From: Trichoplax sp. H2
Taxonomy: Eukaryota; Placozoa; Uniplacotomia; Trichoplacea
Direction: 5' to 3'
Length of the DNA stretch: 64,000 nucleotides
Assembly (NCBI GenBank): GCA_003344405.1
Contig: NOWV01000023.1
Coordinates: forward strand, 558,001 to 622,000
Below, piece by piece: positions 1 to 13,700 of this stretch (position 1 is the stretch's first letter; every line of letters begins with the position of its first letter). The position numbers and the translations under genes were made by a program. A model generated the notes under the pieces. The model had not been told where the DNA came from, made no database searches, and saw only the letters and a program-made list of their open reading frames with translations.

Positions 1-3000
1 TTGAATTTCGCTATTTATAATATCAAATATTACTTGTTTCCGTCAAGTCTTAATGCCAATGATTTGAATTGGCACCGGAATGCGGTATAGAGAATATACT
101 TAAGTTTCAAAGTACGCAACTGACATTAATTAAGTATTTTCTGTAAAGCCTACGGAAGCTAGGAAATCTTGCAATCAAATGGAATAGTTATTTTATAGAA
201 TGTGTATAGCAATACTATAGTAGATTGCTCGAGGTTTACATTGATTTATATATAGTAAAAAGTAAATCATTTTTAGGTGTATGATCTAATTACTAGTTAC
301 AACGGAAATTTAAACAGCAAATATCGGAATTATTGCAAGTGAAATGGTATAGTTCCTATGTTTATACGCGTTAATCTACCAGCCTTAGGGAACATAAACC
401 GGCATATACCTACGGTAGAATTTTACATGATAAAAATACGCTTTCGGTGTATAAATTTACATTCAACTATAATACTTAAAGTCAAATCGATTGGTAAAAT
501 GCACTATAGATTTACCTTAAACAAGTAACCCTCGCCAAAATTGCTGATTTAGAGTAAATTTTTACATTGTTTCGAGAAATATAATGACAAGCTACCAACA
601 TACAGTTACAGCTGTTCAAGGTTTAACTGATCTAGACCAGTAAACATTTGTTCGCAAATTCATTGTTAAGAAATTTATCAATCATAACTTCAATCAGAAA
701 ACGCAATAGTAATAATCAATTAACATTTGGGGATTGTTGTCTACAACACGACAAACTCTAATAATATTTTTAATCACACGACAGTATATCATTACAGTTA
801 TTCTACTATCGTAAATTACTACTAGTTATACGCAAGGAGCATCAAGCTCCGTAACAGATGCTTATCAGTATATTTCGCTTAATGAATTTCTCATGTACCT
901 CATTGACGAACTATTAGCAATTTATCTATCATTGCATTTTTATGCGAGTACGAATCTGCTTACTGTTATGGCTTATATAGATGCATTAAAGCGACTGTCA
1001 TAGGATATTTGAGAATTACGTTCTCGTTCGGTTATTTACTATAGTTACAATAATTAATTGTGACGTATTAAAAAGGCAGAATTTTATGAATATCCTTGGA
1101 AGCTAGCTATAAATTTCGATATATGGCATTCAGATATTTTGCTAGAAAGGCCCGCTGAATCTTTAAATTTGTGTATCCAAATATTTTATTATGCGGGAGT
1201 CTGCAGCGGTACAATCATCAGACTATTTGCAATATTATCATAAGGTCTATTGTAACTAGGCTATCAATTGTCTAAATATATAGCTATCTGCAATATCTCA
1301 CTTTCAGTTTTTAATGACTTTGGTATTTTGCGTCTATATTTATATATCGATATTAGCTATTGGACTAGATTTATGCATAGGATGATGGCGTGAAATCCGA
1401 CGTCCTCGAGTCATTTAAAATAGTAAAATGCTAGTGGTAGCCAAAATATACCTTTTGGTTATAGCTATTGAATTGAAATCATTTTTGTAAGTACTAATGG
1501 TGACTTAGTAAGTAACTGGAAGCTTATTAAATAAATAATGCTTTATATTACAATTAATTACCGTTAGTAGATCAATACACCAAGTATACTATTAAACCAT
1601 TTAGGATTAATAATTTACGTTCTGTTGTCTTCTGCAATATCGTATACTATATAGCATATAAGCAGTTGATTAGTAGAAAGAAATTACAGAAAGGTTTAAT
1701 ATTACATATCGTATAATTCATAGTTGGCGTGCTAGTTTAGTAATAATCATATATCAGTAAGGTTAAATATGTCTATGGTTAGCTATTATTAATTGAACTG
1801 ATTGAATAGATAATGTTAAAATTATATATCACAATGGCAAGACATGCCATTACTGTATTAAGGTTTAATATCGAAATTCTTTTACCGCTGGGATACCATA
1901 ATTGAATCCTGTCATTAATTTATTTGTAATTATTGATTCAACTGGTTTCATCAATAAAGCTCTGTATCGGCTAGAATAGATTGGAAAATCGACGAAAAGA
2001 TCAAGACTTTTAATACTGAAAGTTGATAATCGCTAGCATCCTGCTATATCAGTCGTTATACCCATCGATATAGGATTACTAATTATAGATTCCGATTCAT
2101 TACCTTATCGATAACAGTGATATTACTAGTCCATAGACTGATTTCAAATATTGGCAAAGCTTGTACAGGAAATTCTAAATTGTTGCAGTACTAACTTACG
2201 TCCATATATAATTGGCCACAACAAAATAACGATATGAAATTATTAATTATCGATTTCGATCAGATTATCCTATCGACAACATCGATAAGTCCATAGGCTG
2301 ATTCTAAATGTTGATAAAATCCTCATAAGAAGTTCTAAATTATTGCCACACTTTTATACTTCCAAATATATGATACGACGGCCAATTAACTATTTCAACC
2401 GCAACAACGTAATAATTTGGAATTACTAATTATTGATTTCAATTACATTGTCCCATCGACAACAGAGATATTGCTAGTCCATAATCTGACTTTAAATGTT
2501 GACAGAACTGTTACAGAAATTTCTAGATTATTGCAGTATCAATATTTTTTCATATACGAGGATATATTACGACCAATGATCTTTAGGCGTAACAACATAA
2601 TGATGTGAAATTGTTAATTATTGATTTGAATCCAGTTATCCTATCGACAATTGCAATATTGCTGATTTCAAATGTTAGCAGAGCTTCTATAGGAAGTCCT
2701 TAATTGTAGCAGGGCCAATATACGTCAATATATATAAATGTTATACATAATTGATTGCCACTTTTCTTGAGTAGCCACGTTAATTGTTACGTCATGATTA
2801 GGATTGCATAGTGTATCTCATAGCAACACTCCTCAGATAGCCATGTGATTTGTAAAGGTTGCCATGGAAAGGAGAGGCTGGATGAAATGGAGGGAATTAT
2901 TAACCCCGATAAGGCCAGTTTGAGTCGAGTAACAGAAGTTTAATGTAATGCATTGTATTAATTGTATCGAAGTAGAATCGATGCAAGCATTTAATTATAA

Positions 3001-4711
3001 TAGAATAAATTTGCTTGTATATGATGAAAGACAGTTTAATCAATATTCTATTGTAAATGGCATATATAGATTTGATATTATGCCGCTCGTTCATTACTCT
3101 ATTCTATAAGTATTAATATGTAGTTAGGATTTAGATTACCTATTTTATTGTGCAATATTAATTAATTATTGTAGTATGTATTGTGTAGGCATTTTTCCAT
3201 ATATTCTATTCTCTACACTATTAAATATACAGTTATGGCGCATAGCGGGTTTTCTTCTATACAGATACCTTTTTCACTCGTTAGAAGGTTAAATTGAATT
3301 TTCATACAAGTTATTATAGATGCCTTTCCAACTTGATATTGAACTATTGTTGACTGTACTAAACCATTCATTAAATTCATATAAGTTCTATTATCATCGC
3401 ACTGATATTAATATGCAGGAAGGAAATTTAGAGATTCGCATTTTGGAGCTTAGGACTTAAGTGAGAGATTTTTTATGGGTCAATAAGTTGTCGCTGCTAT
3501 TCCATAATCTTGCCTTCAATCACGTTATATCAAAACTTTCGACTTTATTCTAGCTTTCCAAGTAGCTCTTTTATTGGCAATCCTTAAGTCTTATTCTTTC
3601 AACGATTTGAGTCTTCCTTGGTGAGAAATTTTACGATGCATTGAAAATAGGAGTTTGGCTGCCATTCTTGCTTAGAAGGGGATAATTCAAGTCAATGATC
3701 AATGCTTTATCTAGTTATTCACCATACAACAACACTGTGGTCATACAGAAGAATTTAGCCAACAATTCCAGTCGAGTTACAAGAATTCTATTCTCTAATA
3801 TTTGAAGATTAATCGATAGAACGATTATCACTACACTTGGCAAACTAATAATCCGATATTAATTGGATCCTTTCCTATCGACGAATTGCAATTGCTCGCC
3901 AAGACTGAAAGAAGAAACTTGGGAATTAGAACTGTGATGATCAAATATTAACACACTTTGTTCATCTAAGAATTACTGGTCAATCCCATACTTGTTTATC
4001 AAACTCATCTTTACTCATCGATTATGTGGATCGTCTTACTATCCAATGGATGCTCTCTCTTCTAATTATGACAAATTCACCTTATTAATCGACTAATGAC
4101 GATAGAATATCCCAACTTATTTGTTGAAACTTATTCTATGATATTGCATTTAAAGGATTGAAATTAAAGTTCAGTTTGAGTTGGTTTATTACTTGATTCT
4201 GCCGGTACTATTGGCTGTATCATTTAGTAACCTCCTCTATTTCAAGTTATTCATCGAATCGACCGTTCTACTTTCGTCGTTTACATGATATAACCCCCTT
4301 TTTGGTCTGATTCTTTCTTCTTAAGGTAATTGCAAATATTTCCATCATTTTCAACGCGCCTTACATATTAATCGACAGTTTATTAAGCATCATTTCACAA
4401 ATTATAATGAACATATTGTTAAATGCATTTCAGTTCTATTTCTACTTAATTGTGCATAATTATTACATAATCAATATTCTAATTAGAAGTTTTTTTACTT
4501 TCCAACGTTCAATCTTCCTTCATAAATTTTCATTAAACTATTATTGTAGTAAACAAGGCTTGAGAATTAATCAGTAGCAAAAGTGTTGGTGGTAACACTG
4601 GTTAACTGGTTGAACTGATATCCTCAGTTGATATCAAGAAATTGATAAAATTAGTTAATACTGGTTAAAGAAAGGATTATTGCCGACGAAAATCGAATTA
4701 TTAGGTAAAAC
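1..4711. other. Gene-free 5' flank of PPP4R4
   Basis: No reading frame longer than about 65 codons and no recognisable exon was seen on either strand. The stretch is AT-rich. It carries one tandem repeat (separate entry) near 2075-2735. The last few hundred bases presumably hold the promoter and 5' UTR of PPP4R4, but no core promoter element could be picked out by eye. Confidence 0.6.
2075..2735. repeat. Diverged tandem repeat, about 4 units of 164-188 bp
   Basis: Units begin near 2075, 2239, 2422 and 2610, each opening with a variant of ATTACTAATTATxGATT. Each contains CCTATCGACAAC-like, AGTCCATAGxCTGATT-like and AAATTGTTGCAG-like blocks in the same order. Units are clearly diverged, so this is an old array. 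The 63-codon open frame at 2417-2608 lies inside it and is not a gene. Confidence 0.8.
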
Positions 4712-7700
4712 ATGGATTGGGAAAAGTATGCTGGGACATTTACAGCTGATTTGGATCATGCTGATATGGAAGAATTACGCTCAGAGCGTACAATTCAACA
4801 AATTATTAAGGTAAGCCATTTTGAGCAGTCAATTCTTTAAATCAAAGCGTACAATTTGATTGTCATTTCTCTCAATTGTGCCCATAACAGACATTGAACA
4901 GATATTTGACATTTACTTTTCAGTACTAATTCTGCCTCTTGTTTGATGTCTTTTCACATGGATGCCAATAGAAATTGTCAATTCTATAATAGATTATGCA
5001 AGTGTAGTGTGATGTATAACTCCTTTATGCGACTATCATAGTAGATAATGAGAGCCCGGATGATGATAGAAAATAGTTATTTGACTCAGATCCCGAATGA
5101 ATTTCTTCAAATTTAAGATTACACTGTTGCAGCTGTTTAGACTACATTGTAACCGCAATAACGGAATCCAAATGAATATTGACCTATGCAGTAAAATGAT
5201 CTTCAGTTAGAGACTTTTAGGTTAAGATTTTCGCGAGGAAATTTCCTACTATTACCATCTTGAAAAGTTTGATCAAATACTTCTCTCTATTATCACTCAC
5301 ATCTGTATGAATCTTTGATTCGAAAGTAGTAATCCATCTTCAATCGATTATTGAATACTAAGATATATACAATAAATTTATTACTTTATCGATTCAGTCA
5401 ATTATTCTTTATTCTTTTCTCCGTCAATTTATCGTCTATAGACTGCTGAAGAAATTGACAGTTTAACCGTGGATGAAAATTTAAATGATATTGAAAGGGC
5501 TCTTTTCTTACTCAGGTATAGTTTATCCTTTTGTGGTTTTGCTACCATCAAATGGGATGGTAGTACAGTGGCATACATACGTGCATATGATGATTTTAGT
5601 TTGAGTCATGTTATTTTGTAAAGATTTTTAAAGCGGATTTGGTTGGGATAATTGGTGGGTTTAATTCGGACATTCTTCACGATCTAGCAAAAAATGATGA
5701 ATTAGTTTTGTTTCATAGCAAGAATACTTAATTATAAGAACAAGAATTACGCCTATTTTCTTTTGATTTAATAGAGTTTTGTTTTCATTGGATTGTGTTA
5801 ATTTTTGTTTTGCATAATTTCCTCTGCTTGAATATTTGTACTTACGGCAAATCTTTGTCACAGACAAAAATTTAGAAAAAAATGACGCAGAAATTGATAA
5901 GTTAGACAATTTCTCCATCTTTTTCATTTGCATAAGTCATAACATGATTGTAACCAACTCTATCATGGTATATGACTTTGTAATAGCTGGATCTTAATTT
6001 GAAATGGCATTTAGTTTACTTGGCAATTGTAAAATAATTTTGAAACATTTTTAAACTCTCGATCACGAGTAATCTCTATTACAGACTATTAGCACAAGGT
6101 ATATCCAGGTTATTATTTCAAATTGCCTCAAAAGAGTTCGCCAGCAATATTTTTAGAGCCATCCATTAGTAACTAGATTCACATAACTGTTGTTTGGGAT
6201 ATTAAGATGTGGGGACTAGCTGCAAATCAGTTTATGTTTTCCTCGTATTGGAGCCCTTTTGAACCATGAAATTATTCAGTGTTCAGATGTAGAAAATTGC
6301 AGCATGCTTGATAGATTAGATATCACGACTCATTAATTCAACGATAATCTTCAATGGACGGATTAAATTTTATTATTTGCGAGTACAACACCATATTTTG
6401 ATTAAGTTTAAAAATTAAAACAGGCTAGCAGTAGGTGGAGTTTATGTTCCAATTATTAATCAATGATTTTACTAGTAGTAGAAATTGACTAAACGCTTTA
6501 ATATTCATAACGTAAGATTAATCGATCTACCTAAAGCCAAGATAATTTAGGAATCGATTTTTCATTTCACTAATTTTAGTCATGGCTGAAATGGATTAAA
6601 CGCTTTTTGTCATAATGCAAGATTAATCGATCTACCCAAAGCCAAGATAATTTAAGAATCGATATTCCATTTCTTTAATTTTAATAATAGTAGAAATGGA
6701 TTAATTGCTTTTATTAGTCTTAATGCAAGGTGATCGATCCACTCAAAAATCCGATACTTTAGAAATCGATTTTCTATTTCACTGACTTTAGAAAATAGTA
6801 GAAACGGATTAAATACTTTATTATTCATAATGCAAGATCAATCGATCTACTTAAAGCCCAGATAATTTAAGTATCGATATTCTATTTCACTGCTTTAGCC
6901 ATAATCCTAGTAGCGAGAATATTTATTGAAGATAGCTCTACTTTTTCAGCATATGTACGCTATTAAAGGTTATGAATCTGTTTAATTTCGTTAACTTATA
7001 GCCTTACTCGTTTCATCAATAACTATATACGGTAGTTTAACTGAAATTTCTCATCTTTTGAGGTTGCCGCAATAACTATTTTTCAAGTTATTACCTCATT
7101 GTAGGCTCTCCGCTTCGTGCTAATGTTACGCTCTAATTTAAATTATACTAACTAAGGGGTGAAATAGATCCATTTGCTACTGGGGAAATACCATAGTGTG
7201 AAGCACACCAACCTTAGTTGTCACCACTGTATTACAAAGTCCTCGTAGTTGGTACCCATATTTACTTTCATTCCATAACGACCCAGTAGAGCATCTTAAT
7301 CATTCCTCTATGTACTCGTAGTTTATTCCGGTCTTTAATTGATGGAATATTATCTTCAAAAGATTATCCTACGACTACAAAATGAAGTGACTATAGAGCA
7401 TAGACAAATTCAGATGTGACCTTAATAATATCCTGTGGTAAAGTCAATTCTCTAGGGTCTTCACTATATCAAACTAAGTGGATTTAAAACTCGAATTAAG
7501 CTTTATTACCATAAATCCAACCGTAACTGTATTTACAACAGACTATGAACAAGAAGACTCTCGATCTACTCATTGCATTGGCTTATAAATCCTAGCGCAT
7601 GATCTATTTAGTAATGGTAGTAAAATTATTACGCTTCCACGCGCTAAGCACGGGCACTGAATTACTATATTTTGCCGGGTCGCGAGCAACTAATTTCGTT

Positions 7701-10700
7701 AAACTACGCAAGTATTACAGCCTACGGTAGTGCATATTAGTAATTCCATACTTAATTAAGAATTTAACTCAAGTACTAAACTCACGGCGCTACATATCCG
7801 AATTTTGTAGCAGCGCTCAATAGCATTTCTTAAGAGCTTTTATAGCCAAAATTAGATCAAGTAATTGTCAGTATTCTGATTTTGTGGTACGATAGGCTAT
7901 TACATGAGTGTCTTTACGCAATGAGAAATTTTATAATTAAGAACGGTAAATAGTTTATTCCATCGACGATGTTTGGAATAAAGTATCTTCAAGAATAATG
8001 AAATAGAAGCATTGCCCAATTCTGATTCGAATTCCCTCTTTATAGTGATAAATACTTGTACATTCTTACCATCTATTCTATAAATAAGATCTATTTTAGG
8101 CCTATACAGTCGTATAAATTCTGATTAATAAATTTTGACACAGTGAGAACAATCTTTCGATCTGAAGATTATTATGATCCTATCAATATTTGCATGAGTA
8201 AAACATGAGGGTTTATCTCGAGTGCAATTCGATTGTAAAGAATTCGGAGAATATTTTAATAAATTGAATTATAATTTTGGATACAAGATTGTTCACATGG
8301 TTGACTTCAACTTTTATGGGCAATTAACTTGAAATGATACAATATGGCCATTTCATCACTACAAAGGGAAATTGACACTGCAGCTTTATTCTTTACTGTC
8401 TCCAATGGCTGCCTAATTGTCAACTCTGGAGCCCTTCCTGAAACTGCAATTCAGATTCCTGATCCGTTTTTTGTAATAGATGTTTGATAGAATGGAAAGT
8501 TTCAATAGCATAGTCACACTTACCTTTCGACATATTAAGTCGAATGTATTGGCACGACAGCTATAGTATTATTTTATCATGGTAGCATCGGCGAATTAAT
8601 AACTAAACTTTTAGTTGGATTAGGTCATGAAAGGGAATACAGTGTCCGATGTAGCTAAAACTCAACTTTACAGCAGAAATTATGTATATTGACAAATCAA
8701 AGTAAATGATGTCTTTGCGACCTGAAAGCACAGTGACAGCTTTGATCGACTCTCATTATGGTATAGAAATAAGTTTTTAAGCGCTCGTCCTTATTGTTAT
8801 TTAATAAACATTACTTTACGGAAAAATTGCAACCGATATATCCATTATTGACCCTATTTATCGGTAAGTTAGCAAGGAAAGTGATGTACTTTTAGTATTG
8901 GCGTAGTGAGCATCTATAATCTAATGATTCATTAGATATCCCAAAATCCACCTAGAAGAAAACTATCAAGGTTTAGTTTATCACTGTAACGGAAGTACCT
9001 TTATAAACATATAAAAATAATAAACGAAAAAGGACACATAATATGTTGGATTGATTCTTCTCTATTTGAAGAATCATCTAGGCCTTATTCGATAGCCCCT
9101 TGATTCCAATTGCACCTGTGAAGTGTAATCGTGGAATATACGACTTACGATAGTAAAATTATGTAGGGAATTTAACTCACTACGCGATGGGTTTCGAATA
9201 ATGATATGACAGAGCCTCTATCGTCATAGAGGATGATGATCAGAATGATAGTAGTTTGTCCTCATGCCTATGTCTTATTGATGCTAAATTACTGCAATTT
9301 TATTAATAAATTGACATCAAAAATGATTTACTATACTACTGATATATAAGCCGTAATTCTGTACATTCTGTTATTTTGTTTAATGCCTGAGTAGCCATTT
9401 GAAGGAAAACTACCAAGATTTAAATTATCGCTGTTATTAAAGGACTTTGATTGAGTTTTAGAAATTTAATTAAAAAGCTGATAGACTATCTGCTAGACTG
9501 CTTTTACTCGATTTGAAGGATCATCAAGTCTTTAATTGATAAGTTCTAAATTTAAATTGTCCTTATAAAGACGAGCGCGGAAGGTAATGCGATGCTAAGA
9601 TTCATTGGAGAAGTTTAGACTATCCACATGAATGAGTTATAGCCATGTGTCTCGAATAGTGATAGGACTGTACTATAGCCAATTTCATCACAAAATTGGA
9701 TGATGAAGCACTCGTATATCATAATCTCTATGTTCTTTTAACACGGAAAATATATTAACCATTAGGCACTAGACAGAGATCGTTCCTTTTCCTTTATGTA
9801 AAACCATGAAGCAGTTTTAGAGGATATTCTCGAATTAATTATTCTGACTCGTTGCGATAGATAAATAAGTGTGGAATAAAGATTAAAGTTCTATTTACTG
9901 CTAGTGTATTCTTTCAGTTTGGCTAGGCTTTATATCTATTTCAATAGTCTACTCCAAAAACTCTCCTACTATTCAGTAATCAAATCAATTGATGCCAATT
10001 GTTTTATTTTGGGGGCTGCTATTGTTAACCCGGAGTTTAAAATGGCATCCTTAATCGTTTAGTACCTGTTAAATCCGTCATTTATGTTTCTGTCGTATAG
10101 AAGCTGTCCACTCTTTACAATTGCAAATTAAGAATTGGATTGTTTCTTGTCGTCAACTTTGATCCTTGCCATTGTTTGTTAGAAAAGCTCTTTAGATTTA
10201 AAAAATGAATTCAAGTTGTCATTGAATTTTTTGTTTTTCACTGACGACTGTGATTGTAAAAGCTTCGGGATAGGGCTAACAAAGGGAGTTGCCATTTGTA
10301 TATTACTGTAATCCTATCTTTTCCAAAAATATAGACCATACTTTAGACGATATACCAGATATATCTGCTTTATATCATAGATAAAGAATTAGAGAAAGAT
10401 CGTCTGATGAGTAATCATTGCATTAATGAATAACTATTCTTGACCCATCGCATAGCAGCTTGAAAAGCGATCAGATTTTATAGTGACTTAAAATTAATGT
10501 AAAAATCGGGAAAACTGTAACATTTCCTCGCCAAGTTCTGTCTAAAATTGTAGCCATAGTCTATACAAATTATACATTATCAGCAATATTAATATTTTAA
10601 TTCTTCACAATATTTGAATTGCTAAAGCTATATTAGACGATCCATGCATTAATTACAATTCTTGCATATCGTTTCGTGTTACTGAATGTTAAAGTCTAAT

Positions 10701-13700
10701 TACCAATAATTTTGACGTGATTTTCCATAACGAAAAGGTTATCTAACATAGTAACAGAATCAATATAGAGTTAAGCGAAACCAAACGATAAAAACTATAT
10801 TATTTTACATTTTAATTTATATGTAACGAGAATTTTTCTATTTGATATAAATAGTTCCAACCAAGATATTCAACGTGAAAGCGTCATCAATACTTTAATA
10901 AAGCTGCTAAAATGCCATCAAAAGGAAACTTTAAAATGCATAGTGCCGAAGCTTCAAGTAAGTTGCTAGTTTAGTAACATCATACTGCCATGGATTAATG
11001 TGACAACGAATATGGTACTTATTGATAGTTTCACAGTTAAACTAATGTCTATATCTTATGTATATACGTAAGAAATTTATGCTAAATCTAGAAAATATTG
11101 TAGCTTTAACCTCTTAAGATTAAATTTATTAATATATCAACATCTGCGTATATCTTAATTGATAATATCGCAACAAAATTGTACGCATTAATTGGTATTA
11201 TGACCCACTTTTACAGGAAATTTTACCACTTGAGCCAAATCATGTTCATACGTTAGCATCATCTGTCTTTCAAAGTATTGGTCGTTTAGGCATAGTTAAC
11301 GCAGATACATTTGCTCAACATTTCTTTCCTATTATTCAAGCTAATACTGATCACAAAGATAGCAGTAAGTAAACTAAATATTTAGTTATATAATCCTATA
11401 AACTATCAGCTCAATTTATAGACTTGCATTGTAGATTAGAGTAGAGTACTGAAATTTTTAGGATGAGAAATTCTTATTTATATCTCTGTTATAACATCCT
11501 ATAGGTGTTGCTAGCATATGGTTTGATAACTTAGTTTTTAGTATAACCATCATTCCTCGCCATCAACTCCAGGAAAGGGTAAACTGAAATGAAAGCAAAG
11601 AAATTATGGAAATATCTAATTAAGAGCACAACTATGTCTCTTTTAAATAATTTCATTAGCAGTTTCTAGCCTAAGTATTTGTTCTATATCTGTATTTAGG
11701 TTTTACCCATGCTTATTGATAAAGCAAAGCTTTCCCAATCGGTAGCTTCGCGGCTATCCAGTTGCTTATTATCCGGTAGCTTAGCTCGACGATTTGATTC
11801 AGAATGGTAACAAAACAGCTCAAATATTAGTCGATCTACGAATTTGATATAATCAATTCACATTATTATTTGCTATTTTAATATGCTATTAATTCCATGC
11901 AAAACATTCCAATTCCTAGGATCAATAAAAATATAATCCCTATAGTAAAAAGTTTATGTCAAGACGTAGATTATGAAGTACGCGGAAGAATGTGTGCTAA
12001 TTTACCTCCAATTATTCAATCATTAAAGTAAGCCCATGATTAGATAACTTAACATTTGATTTAAGCTATTTTAATATATAAAATTGAGTAATCATCTGTT
12101 ATACATTCTTGGCACTATGATTTGCAATATACCAAAGATATATAGAAAACACATTCGTTTCTACTGCGGGCAGCATTTTATAATTTCAAAGTAACAATGT
12201 TTTTAGCCATGAGAACAGTCTTCTTTTATTCTCTTACGACAATGTCATTATAGCACAGCAGATATTAAGCGATTTATCCTACCCGAATTAATTGAACTAC
12301 TAAATGATGAAGAAAGCAGCGTGAGAATAGCAAGCTTAGCTTGCATAGCGGAAGCTGTAGATCCTCAAGATGCAGGTATTTATACATATTAGTCGATAAT
12401 CTTATATTACAACTTCTTACTTTTAGTAATACATCTAAAATTTTATTCGCTATTGCTCCATTTGTATTTCTTTCAATATGACGTTAAATCATCTCCCTAA
12501 TTATAATAAATTGCAGTTATTCCTTGATATTCACTTTCTATCTCATCTATAGAAATGATTTGCGTTAGCTACTCATTTAGCTATTGTGATCAGAGTTTCG
12601 CAGATATTTTGAACTGTCATGAAAGGAACCTTAATTTATTTCGATGATACATATTTCTGAGTTTTTTGATAGCTTTTGCATTATGTTTATAATAACTGTT
12701 AATCTTAAAATACAGAGCGAATTAAATTTGTAGTAAAATTTTTAATTATAATTATTTTGTCTTTATCCTCTATACCAGCAACCAAGGAAAAAATTTATCC
12801 TACTATAAAACATTTATGCGAGTTAGCAGTTGATAAACAAGATAATTCATTAACAGTAATTTCAAGATGTTATGGTAAACTTTGCATAGGATTGGATGGT
12901 AAGTTTTTATCAAGTTTTATCACCATCTTGTAGCAAATACGTAAAAGTCAAGGATACTATTTTCTTATGAGTAAAGACATATCCTATAAAATTTCTGAAA
13001 ATTATTTTCCAGACGGCTAAATTAGCGACTTTAAAGTTAATACATCATACAGTAGAAGAAGATACTACACATTGCATTGGTGAACTTAAAACGCCAGTGT
13101 GCCTTGTAATCGATTTTTTTATATACGTTACGCTTTGGCTAATTTGAGTAATTGACAACGATAATATAGATGCTACATTAACAGATTACGGAAGTATCAT
13201 GAAGGGAACGGTCATTATATTAAATTATTTCCTATTGCAGTTATGATCTCATTATATGTACGATACAGTTTAAGTACTTACAATTAATTGACAAAGAACG
13301 TTTATCATTAGTAGCATCTGTAAAATTGAAATAATGTTTACATTTTTTGCCTTGCATATGCTAGAGTAGGATAATAAGTTCAAGCTTTAATTATGATAGA
13401 CTTTATTGCTAAATATAAGATCGTTCATTTTATTGTTTTATTCAAATTTCGCCTAGCAAATCTAACTAAAGATGAAAAAGAATGGTTGAAGTCGTTTTAT
13501 GCTAAGATGTCAACATTAGGTCTTGGGCCATCCGATAAAGTAAAAACTCCAGTATCAAACTCTTTATTAAATTCAAATACTTTGAAGCAAACCTCACATG
13601 GTGTCAGCCAAGACTGTAGAATCAACTGTGCTTATAATTTTCCAGTAAGTCTCGAAACGCATATATATTAATTAGATTGAAATACCGTAGGCTTAATGAG

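Noticed and set aside
2417-2608. 63-codon frame
   Set aside because: Lies entirely in a diverged tandem repeat whose other units are not open.
5661-5933. 90-codon minus-strand frame
   Set aside because: Lies in a PPP4R4 intron, is Lys/Asn/Ser-rich as expected of AT-rich noise, and has no motif.
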